A stretch of DNA of 64,000 nucleotides, taken from NCBI RefSeq assembly GCF_000739735.1, contig NZ_BBJF01000005.1:744001-808000 (forward strand), written 5' to 3'. Origin of the DNA: Paraburkholderia ginsengisoli NBRC 100965. Its GTDB lineage: Bacteria; Pseudomonadota; Gammaproteobacteria; Burkholderiales; Burkholderiaceae. The translations under genes were made by a program, and so were the position numbers. Below are positions 9,981-16,374 of this stretch, piece by piece. The notes beneath the pieces are model-generated. The model did no database searches. It had not been told where the DNA came from and was given only the letters and a program-made list of their open reading frames with translations. Each line of letters begins with the position of its first letter. Within the stretch, counting starts at the first letter, position 1.

Positions 9981-10607
9981 TTAGCGGCCACGAATCATCG
10001 TGAGCAACGAGCGCGGCACGAGCGCGACCATCGCCAGATGCACGACGATGAAGCCGGCCAGCAGCGCCATCGCGCAGAAGTGAACGACGCGTGCGCTGTC
10101 ATATCCGCCCATCAGTTCGCGCAGCACCGGAAACTGCACCGACTTCCAGATCGCGAGCCCCGATACGATCAGCACGGCAATGTCGAGCATGACGAACAGG
10201 TACGCGAACCTCTGAACCGCGTTGTAGCGGCTCGGGTCCGCGTGCGACAGATGCCCTTTCAGCGCTTCGCCGAGATCGTGCAGAATCGCGCGCGGCGACA
10301 ACGGGAAGAACTTCGACCGCATGCGGCCCGTGACGAGGTTCATCGCGAGATAAAAAAGCGCGTTGAAAAAAAGCAGCCACATCGCCGCAAAGTGCCATTG
10401 CAGCGCTCCGCCGAGCCAGCCGCCGAGCGTGATGCCGGTCGGAATCGTGAGCCCCGGGAACACCGGCGAAGCATCGTAGATGCGCCAGCCCGACAGCATC
10501 ATCAGCACCACGGCCACCGCGTTGAGCCAGTGCGCGATGCGCACCCACGCGGGTTGAATCGTGCGCGGCGCGTCGGGCGAGGCACCGGCCTGGGGGATCG
10601 CGTTCAT
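9981..10607 (-). CDS. Membrane cytochrome b (cytochrome b561/formate dehydrogenase gamma type)
   Basis: A 208-residue integral membrane protein with four predicted helices. Candidate haem-ligand histidines lie in IQPAWVRIAHWLNAVAVV, LQWHFAAMWLLFFNALFY, and SARVVHFCAMALLAGFIVVHL. It sits directly before the molybdopterin lipoprotein gene, so the pair likely forms a periplasmic molybdoenzyme with a quinone-linked membrane anchor. The pair follows the MxKDX gene (71-base gap) and is probably transcribed from the ECF promoter at 11059-11084. Confidence 0.85.
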   Translation of the reverse strand: MNAIPQAGASPDAPRTIQPAWVRIAHWLNAVAVVLMMLSGWRIYDASPVFPGLTIPTGITLGGWLGGALQWHFAAMWLLFFNALFYLAMNLVTGRMRSKFFPLSPRAILHDLGEALKGHLSHADPSRYNAVQRFAYLFVMLDIAVLIVSGLAIWKSVQFPVLRELMGGYDSARVVHFCAMALLAGFIVVHLAMVALVPRSLLTMIRGR

Positions 10608-10678
10608 GCCGAATCTCCATCAAACACCGACCGCGTAGGTGCGCCCGTCGCAGCATGCCGTGAGCGCACCTGTGGGCC

Positions 10679-10930
10679 TTACTTGCTCATCGCGTCGTCT
10701 TTTTTCATCGCGTCGGGCTTCATCTTGCTGCCGTCCTTGTTCATCGAATCTTTGGACATCGTGCCCTTGCCCATCGAGTCTTTGGACATCGAACCCTTGG
10801 CCATCGAGTCTTTGGCCATCGAGTCCTTCGACATCGAATCGTTGGACATCGCGCCGCTCGCCTGAGCGAACGCCGAACCACCGCTGACCAGCAAGGCGGC
10901 GGCAACTGCTGCGATTGCAATGCGTTTCAT
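10679..10930 (-). CDS. Pentapeptide MxKDx repeat protein
   Basis: An 83-residue secreted small protein: a signal peptide (MKRIAIAAVAAALLVSGGSAFA) followed by about ten tandem copies of a five-residue unit of the type (S/A/G)K(D/G)SM, ending KKDDAMSK. This matches the MXKDX pentapeptide family, found in Burkholderia and relatives, of unknown function. The regular Met-Lys-Asp pattern could bind metal or scavenge oxidants, which would fit the ECF sigma / methionine-sulfoxide-like setting, but that is inference. Methionines recur every fifth residue. Confidence 0.85.
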   Translation of the reverse strand: MKRIAIAAVAAALLVSGGSAFAQASGAMSNDSMSKDSMAKDSMAKGSMSKDSMGKGTMSKDSMNKDGSKMKPDAMKKDDAMSK

Positions 10931-11058
10931 GGCAACTCCTGAAGTGTTGTTAGCCGGGCCGTCGCGGCTCTCGCTGTCGCTCGCGGAAGGCCCGTGCATC
11001 AGATAAGACTGCTTTCCGGCAACTACCGATGCGTCGTCATCCCGCATCTGTGAGGTAG

Positions 11059-11084
11059 TTCGCCGCGCGCCCCGGCGCGGTTAC
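11059..11084 (-). promoter_or_regulatory. Putative ECF sigma promoter for the MxKDx-cytochrome b-molybdoenzyme operon
   Basis: On the minus strand the motif GTAACC (11084-11079), 16 bases, CGAA (11062-11059) is exact. From memory the same consensus was reported for sigma-F targets in Caulobacter, whose sigma/NrsF pair resembles the pair encoded just to the right. A transcript would begin near 11052, about 120 bases before the MxKDx start codon. Confidence 0.7.
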
Positions 11085-11180
11085 AGCATGCGAAAAATTT
11101 TTCGTTCGCCCTGAAAAAGGAACGAGCGACGCAGTCCCCCATGCCGCCGCGCGGAGCGATGGAATAAACTCCTGTTTCCT

Positions 11181-11206
11181 GTAACCGACGCCCCAGATGA
11201 ATCGAA
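11181..11206 (+). promoter_or_regulatory. Second GTAACC-N16-CGAA motif, at the sigma factor gene
   Basis: GTAACC at 11181-11186 and CGAA at 11203-11206, again with exactly 16 bases between, now on the plus strand and aimed into the sigma factor gene, as expected for autoregulation. The predicted transcript start (about 11213) falls inside the annotated coding start, so either the gene starts later at a non-standard codon or the site has another role. Confidence 0.5.
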
Positions 11207-11769
11207 CTACCGATATCACCGCAGCGCAGGCCAAAGAGGCGCATCTGCGCGCGCTGTTCCTGCGCGGGCTCGACGGCGATGCCGCCGGATACCGGCAATT
11301 CCTGGCAGAACTGGGCGCGCATCTGCGTGGCTTCCTGCGGCGGCGGCTTCACGACAATGCGGCCGATGTCGAGGACCTCGTGCAGGAAATCCTGCTGGCT
11401 GTTCACAACGGGAGGCACACGTATCGTGCCGAGGAGCCGCTGACCGCCTGGATTCATGCGATCGCGCGCTACAAGCTGACGGATTTCTTTCGGACGCGCG
11501 CCCGCCGCGAAGCGCTCAACGATCCTCTCGACGATGCGTTCGAATTGCTCGCCGCACCCGATCTCGAACCGGCGCAAGCAAAGCGCGACGTCGGCAAACT
11601 GCTCGAACAGTTGCCTGACCGTCAGCGTCTGCCGATCATGCATGTGAAGCTCGAAGGGCTGTCCGTGACGGAGACCGCGAAGTTGACCGGCTTGTCGGAG
11701 TCCGCGGTCAAGATTGGCGTGCATCGTGGACTCAAGGCATTGGCCGCAAAGATTCGAGGAACGCGATGA
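11197..11769 (+). CDS. ECF RNA polymerase sigma factor, SigF-like
   Basis: A 190-residue sigma-70 family protein. Region 2 runs from about residue 40 to 110 ([37 protein letters not shown]), and region 4 from about 130 to 185 ([20 protein letters not shown], then [20 protein letters not shown]). It overlaps the anti-sigma gene by four bases (ATGA), typical of a translationally coupled sigma/anti-sigma pair. The partner is NrsF/DUF1109 type, placing it in the SigF-like ECF group tied to heavy-metal and oxidative stress in Caulobacter. The start at 11197 is uncertain because a promoter motif overlaps it. Confidence 0.88.
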   Translation: MNRTTDITAAQAKEAHLRALFLRGLDGDAAGYRQFLAELGAHLRGFLRRRLHDNAADVEDLVQEILLAVHNGRHTYRAEEPLTAWIHAIARYKLTDFFRTRARREALNDPLDDAFELLAAPDLEPAQAKRDVGKLLEQLPDRQRLPIMHVKLEGLSVTETAKLTGLSESAVKIGVHRGLKALAAKIRGTR

Positions 11770-12407
11770 AAACGGACGACTTCATTTCCCTGCTTGCGAC
11801 CGGCGTCGCGCCGGTGGATCGCCACGCGCTCCCGAAACGCTTCGGTGTCGCGATACTGATTGGCGCCGTGGGCGCGACACTGCTCATGGCCACGCTGCTC
11901 GGCGTGCGGCGCGACCTGGCCGACGTCGCACTCACGCCGATCTTCTGGGCCAAGATTGCGCTGCCTTCATGTCTGATGATCGGCTCGCTGTGGATGTCGA
12001 CACGGCTCGCGCGGCCCGGTGTGCGAGCGGGCGGTAGCGGCTGTTTGATTGCCGCGCCGGTTGCGGTGGTTTGGCTGGCCGGCGCGTTGGTATTGATAGC
12101 CGCACCGGACGACGCCCGGCTCGCGCTCGTGCTCGGCAAAACCTGGCGCGTCTGTCCGTTCAATATCGCGCTGCTGTCGGTGCCCGGCTTTGTCGCCGTG
12201 TTCTGGGCGCTCAAGGGACTGGCGCCGACCCGGCTCGCGCTGAGCGGCGCGGCGGGCGGCCTGCTGGCGGGCTCGACCGCGACGCTCGCGTATTGCCTGC
12301 ATTGCCCCGAGATGGGCATTCCGTTCTGGGGCGCGTGGTATCTGCTTGGGATGCTGGTGCCGACGGTGATCGGTGCGGTGCTCGGCCCACGGTTGCTGCG
12401 CTGGTAA
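11766..12407 (+). CDS. NrsF (DUF1109) family membrane anti-sigma factor
   Basis: A 213-residue inner-membrane protein with six predicted hydrophobic helices after a short cytoplasmic N terminus ([25 protein letters not shown]), the part thought to hold the sigma factor. The paired cysteines [12 protein letters not shown] near residue 180 match the conserved Cys motif of NrsF proteins, and a further Cys sits in [12 protein letters not shown]. In Caulobacter such cysteines are needed for stress sensing. It should release the upstream ECF factor when metals or oxidants reach the periplasm. Confidence 0.85.
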   Translation: MKTDDFISLLATGVAPVDRHALPKRFGVAILIGAVGATLLMATLLGVRRDLADVALTPIFWAKIALPSCLMIGSLWMSTRLARPGVRAGGSGCLIAAPVAVVWLAGALVLIAAPDDARLALVLGKTWRVCPFNIALLSVPGFVAVFWALKGLAPTRLALSGAAGGLLAGSTATLAYCLHCPEMGIPFWGAWYLLGMLVPTVIGAVLGPRLLRW

Positions 12408-12560
12408 CGGCGTGGGTCGCGCATCGTGTTGCCGCGGCGGCCCACCCGCTACAACTTTTTCTTTTCCCTCGCGCAACTTATCCTCGATTGTCAGCGCGGC
12501 ATAAAAGCCGGATAGTGCGACTCGGCCATTCCGCCGCCGACATTCAAGGAAACGCAGGCA

Positions 12561-13733
12561 ATGAAGTCCCGAGTCATCAGTCTCATCGCGAGCGCGGTGT
12601 TTGCGCTGGGCGCGACGCCGTCCGTCAGTCACGCCGCCGACGACATCCAGGCCCAGATCAGGACCACCGTCGACGCAGCCGTTCAGCCCCTCATGGCGAA
12701 ATACCGCATTGCGGGGATGGCGGTCGGCGTCATCGTCGAGGGCAAGCCGTATGTGCTTAACTACGGCGTCGCGTCGACACAAACCGGCAAGCCGGTCACG
12801 CGCGATACGTTGTTCGAGCTCGGTTCCGTCAGCAAGACCTTCACCGCGACGCTCGCGTCTTATGCGGAGTTGAACGGCAAACTGTCCCTGTCGGACCCGA
12901 CGAGCAAGTACCTGCCGGTACTGCGCGGCACGCCGTTCGGCAACGTGAGCCTGCTCAACCTGGGCACGCACACGCCAGGCGGGCTGCCGTTGCAGGTGCC
13001 CGACGACATCCATAACAACGATCAGTTGATGCAGTACTTCCGCGCATGGCACCCCGCCTATGCGCCGGGTACGCAGCGGACCTATGCGAATCCCGGCATC
13101 GGCACGCTCGGGCTGATTACCGCGAAGAGCATGGGCCAGGACTTCACCGCGCTGATCCAGCAGCGCGTGTTTCCCCCGCTCGGCATGACGAACAGCTACA
13201 TCGACGTCCCGCCAGCGAGAATGCGGGACTACGCGCAAGGCTATACGAAGGACGACGCGCCGGTCCGCGTGAACCCCGGCGTGCTGTCCGCCGAAGCCTA
13301 CGGCATCAAGTCGACGGCCGCCGACATGCTGCGCTTCATCGCGGCGAACATGAATCTGATTCCGCTCGACGACAAGCTTCAGCGTGCGATCACGGCGACC
13401 CACACCGGCTACTTCAACGCGGGCGTGCTGACACAGGACCTGATCTGGGAACAGTATCCCTATCCGGCCGCGTTGAAGACCCTCGAGCAGGGCAATTCAT
13501 CGACGATGGTCCTGCACGCTACGCCCGCTGCCGAAATCGAACCGCCGCAAGCGCCGAGGCAAGACGTGTGGATCAACAAGACCGGTTCGACGAACGGCTT
13601 CGGCGCGTATGTCGCGTTCATTCCGGAGAAGCGTCTCGGCATCGTCATGCTCGCGAACCGCAACATCCCCAACGAAGAACGCGTGAGCGCCGCTTATCAG
13701 ATCCTGACGACGCTGGCCGGCAGCGGGCATTGA
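12561..13733 (+). CDS. Class C (AmpC-type) beta-lactamase
   Basis: A 390-residue periplasmic serine hydrolase with a signal peptide cut near SVSHA-ADD. The three class C motifs are present: SVSK (nucleophile Ser89, Lys92), YAN (Tyr175-Asn177) and KTG (340-342, in INKTGSTNGFGAYVAFIP). The GTHTPGGLPLQVPDD segment is also characteristic of AmpC enzymes, and the length is usual. It would hydrolyse cephalosporins and related beta-lactams. No ampR-like regulator is adjacent, so expression may be low or constitutive. The residue after the tyrosine motif is Pro-Gly instead of the common Ser. Substrate range cannot be read from sequence. Confidence 0.88.
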   Translation: MKSRVISLIASAVFALGATPSVSHAADDIQAQIRTTVDAAVQPLMAKYRIAGMAVGVIVEGKPYVLNYGVASTQTGKPVTRDTLFELGSVSKTFTATLASYAELNGKLSLSDPTSKYLPVLRGTPFGNVSLLNLGTHTPGGLPLQVPDDIHNNDQLMQYFRAWHPAYAPGTQRTYANPGIGTLGLITAKSMGQDFTALIQQRVFPPLGMTNSYIDVPPARMRDYAQGYTKDDAPVRVNPGVLSAEAYGIKSTAADMLRFIAANMNLIPLDDKLQRAITATHTGYFNAGVLTQDLIWEQYPYPAALKTLEQGNSSTMVLHATPAAEIEPPQAPRQDVWINKTGSTNGFGAYVAFIPEKRLGIVMLANRNIPNEERVSAAYQILTTLAGSGH

Positions 13734-13757
13734 ATGCACGCGCAAGCACGGGCAAGT

Positions 13758-13795
13758 GCGGACGGTGAGCGCGTCATACCGCGTTCACCGTCCGC
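13758..13795. terminator. Hairpin between convergent genes
   Basis: A perfect 11-base-pair stem (GCGGACGGTGA with TCACCGTCCGC) between the beta-lactamase stop and the MFS stop. No T-run follows on either strand, so termination may be weak or factor-assisted. Confidence 0.5.
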
Positions 13796-13801
13796 CAACG
13801 C

Positions 13802-15220
13802 TCACTCCCGCACCGGACTCAACGCCCCGTGCGTTTCCGTTTCGACCGCTTCCGATACGAGCGTCTCCAGCGCCAGCCCACGCGTTTCGATCCCTAGAAT
13901 CCACACGGCCGCCGCGGCGATCACGAAGCACATCGCGCCGAGCGAAAACACGCCGCCTTGGCCGAACATCGGCAACACGACGCCCACGACATACGGCCCG
14001 ATCAACGAACCCACCCGGCCGATCGCCGAAGCGAATCCCGAGCCGGTCGCGCGCGCTCCCGTGCCGTAAAGCTCAGGCGTGTACGTGTACAGCACCGCCC
14101 ACATCGCGAACAGGAAGAACTGCATGCCGAGGCCGGCGCAGATCAGCAACGTCGGCGTTTGCGCGTGCAGCGCGGTCTGTCCATAGACGTACGCCATCAC
14201 CGCGCTGCCCGCAAGCGACGCAATGCAGGTCGGCTTGCGCCCCCAACGTTCGACCAGCCACGCGGCGCAAATGAAGCCCGGAATCCCGCCGAGCGAAATC
14301 AGCACCGTGTACAGCACCGACTTCGTCACCGCAAAACCGGCCTGCTGCATCAGCGCACCGAGCCACGACGTCAGTCCGTAAAAGCCGAGCAACGCGAAGA
14401 ACCACAACGTCCACACCATGATCGTGCGGCGCCGGTAGGCGAGGCTCCAGATTTCGCGGAACGCGCCGCCGCCTTTCGCGGCGACCGGTTCCGCCAGCAT
14501 CGCGGGCGCGCGCAACTGGCTCAGACCCTCGGCGCGCATCACCTTCACTTCGATGTCGGCGAGAATCCGGTCGGCTTCCGCATGACGTCCGCGATGTTCG
14601 AGCCAGCGCGGCGATTCCGGCACGACACGCCGAACGATCAGCACGAATACTGCGGGAATCGCCAGCAACGCGAACTCGGTGCGCCAGCCGAAAGCCGGCA
14701 GCACGAAGTACGACACCACGCCCGACGCGATGAAGCCGAGCGGCCAGAAGCCATCCATCAAGGCGATCAGGCGGCCGCGCGACGCTGCGGGCACGAACTC
14801 CGACAGCAGGGTCTGCGCGATCGGAAACTCCATCCCCATACCGAAACCGAGCAGCACGCGATAGAAGATCAGCGCTTCGACGCTCTGCGCGGTCGAACAC
14901 AGATACGACGCGAGCCCCCACAGCACCATGCTCCATTGAAAGACCGGACGGCGTCCGAAGCGATCCGCGAGCAATCCGGCCACCGCCGCGCCCAGCACCA
15001 TGCCAAAGAAGCTCGCGCTCGCGACCAGCCCCGCCGTCGCGGTCGACAACTGGAATTCGCTCTTGATCGAACCGAGCACGAAGGTCATCGTGCCGAGGTC
15101 GACTGAGTCGAAGAAAAACGCAATCGCGATGATGACGAAGATGGTCCGGTGATAACCGGAGAACGGCAGTCGTTCGAGCCGGGCGGCTGCGCTCGCGCGC
15201 GGCTGAAAAGCGGTAGACAT
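13802..15220 (-). CDS. MFS transporter (sugar / aromatic acid:H+ symporter type)
   Basis: A 472-residue inner-membrane carrier with twelve predicted helices. The family loop motifs are GLLADRFGRRPVFQWS after helix 2 and AAWLVERWGRKPTCIA in the second half, plus VPESPRWLEHRGR before the central loop, which is the sugar-porter-like signature. Substrate unknown. It lies downstream of the sarcosine oxidase operon on the same strand but with a 151-base gap after the last small gene, so it may have its own promoter. Import of an N-methylated compound or an aromatic acid are both possible. Confidence 0.85.
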   Translation of the reverse strand: MSTAFQPRASAAARLERLPFSGYHRTIFVIIAIAFFFDSVDLGTMTFVLGSIKSEFQLSTATAGLVASASFFGMVLGAAVAGLLADRFGRRPVFQWSMVLWGLASYLCSTAQSVEALIFYRVLLGFGMGMEFPIAQTLLSEFVPAASRGRLIALMDGFWPLGFIASGVVSYFVLPAFGWRTEFALLAIPAVFVLIVRRVVPESPRWLEHRGRHAEADRILADIEVKVMRAEGLSQLRAPAMLAEPVAAKGGGAFREIWSLAYRRRTIMVWTLWFFALLGFYGLTSWLGALMQQAGFAVTKSVLYTVLISLGGIPGFICAAWLVERWGRKPTCIASLAGSAVMAYVYGQTALHAQTPTLLICAGLGMQFFLFAMWAVLYTYTPELYGTGARATGSGFASAIGRVGSLIGPYVVGVVLPMFGQGGVFSLGAMCFVIAAAAVWILGIETRGLALETLVSEAVETETHGALSPVRE

Positions 15221-15371
15221 GTCATCCCCTCGTGAATGTGGCGGCTGCCGCGTGAGTGTTCCGATCAGGTGTTTTCAGTAGACGTCGACATAAATCGTCC
15301 ACATAGAAGGAATGCGTCATCGGAATGGAACGGGGGCGTCGCCTTGTCGCCAAGTTCACGCGGCCGGCGTG

Positions 15372-15704
15372 CTATGTGCGTAGTCGCGCACGCGCGGCGC
15401 CGGCGATGCGTGCGAGCGTGTCCGCACTCAGGCGGGCGGCGATTTTCTCGACGTATTGATGATGGCGCGCCTGCAATGGCGCACCGAGCCGTTGCGCGAG
15501 GAGATAGCGGATCAGCGCGATGCGCCGGTGCCGCAGCACGATGCTCTGATCGAGCAGCGCGAGCGCGGCGGCGGCATCGCCTTCGTGGCACGCGCGCTCG
15601 GTGAGGCGCGCGGTGGCTAGACGCGTCGACGGCATGTCGGTGGCGAAGTTGGGATGAGGTCGAACGAGCCGCAAGCGATGCATGCAAGCGGTGCATACGG
15701 CCAC
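15372..15704 (-). CDS. Small hypothetical protein at the end of the sox operon
   Basis: About 103-110 residues, with a GTG start at 15704 or an ATG at 15683. It begins 13 bases after soxG and is Ala/Leu/Arg-rich with a helical look (ERACHEGDAAAALALLDQSI and VEKIAARLSADTLARI). No known domain recognised. In Pseudomonas the gene after soxG is the formyl-tetrahydrofolate deformylase purU, which this is not. Overlapping frames are also open here, so the reality of the gene is only moderately supported. Confidence 0.45.
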   Translation of the reverse strand: MAVCTACMHRLRLVRPHPNFATDMPSTRLATARLTERACHEGDAAAALALLDQSIVLRHRRIALIRYLLAQRLGAPLQARHHQYVEKIAARLSADTLARIAGAARARLRT

Positions 15705-15717
15705 CGCTCGCCGCGCG

Positions 15718-16374
15718 TTACGACATCAGCGGCTCGGCGGCGTCGAGCATGATCTTGACGAAGTAGTCCGCGAAACTGCGGCGCACGACGATGTCGAAGC
15801 TGTCCGCGCCCGTATGCAGCAATGTCATCGATGCCTTGAAATAGTGGCTCTGCGCGCATTGCCCATCGCCGAACAGTTTCGGATGCAGATCGAGCGGACA
15901 GCCGCGCGCCAGCACGTCGCGCACCCGCGTGCCGCTGATTTCGAGCACCGTATAGCCGCTGCCGACATCCACTGCCGATGCGAACACACCGTTCAACGCC
16001 GCGCCGAGTTTCGCCTGCAACGGCGCGCTACGCGCTGCGTCATGCGCGGTGGCCGAGCGCACCAGCCACTCATCCGGGCCGAGCCACAGCATGTCATAGC
16101 CGTTGCCACGCGCAACCGTGTTCGCCTTCTCCGGCGGCTTGCAACCGATCACACTCTGCACCGCATTCACGAACGCCGCGTCGCGCGTATCGCCGCGCAC
16201 GTTCACGAGTTCGAGAAACGGCCGCTCGCTCAACCTGAACGCGGCGGACGCGCTCGCCTGATGCTTCTTCAGCAGCGCACCCGCGCCGACCAGCGGCGAC
16301 TCCTGCCACACACCCGTTTGCCCGCCGACAGCGCGATCCACGATTGATACCGTCCCGCCTGTTTCATTCCACAT
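15718..16374 (-). CDS. soxG: Sarcosine oxidase gamma subunit
   Basis: A 218-residue protein of the GcvT-related SoxG family, with FLELVNVRGDTRDAAFVNAVQ, GYDMLWLGPDEWLVR and the DVGSGYTVLEISGTRVRDVL region, followed by HYFKASMTLLH. It is the small structural subunit of the heterotetrameric enzyme that oxidises sarcosine to glycine, hydrogen peroxide and methylene-tetrahydrofolate. It overlaps the soxA end by 11 bases, showing tight coupling. Confidence 0.92.
   Translation of the reverse strand: MWNETGGTVSIVDRAVGGQTGVWQESPLVGAGALLKKHQASASAAFRLSERPFLELVNVRGDTRDAAFVNAVQSVIGCKPPEKANTVARGNGYDMLWLGPDEWLVRSATAHDAARSAPLQAKLGAALNGVFASAVDVGSGYTVLEISGTRVRDVLARGCPLDLHPKLFGDGQCAQSHYFKASMTLLHTGADSFDIVVRRSFADYFVKIMLDAAEPLMS

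Noticed and set aside
10679..10930. Regular repeats looked at as a possible CRISPR array
   Set aside because: The period is 15 bases, in frame, and encodes MxKDx pentapeptides; there are no unique spacers.
11967..13403. A 478-codon minus-strand frame across the anti-sigma and beta-lactamase genes
   Set aside because: Overlaps two recognisable genes and has no motif of its own.
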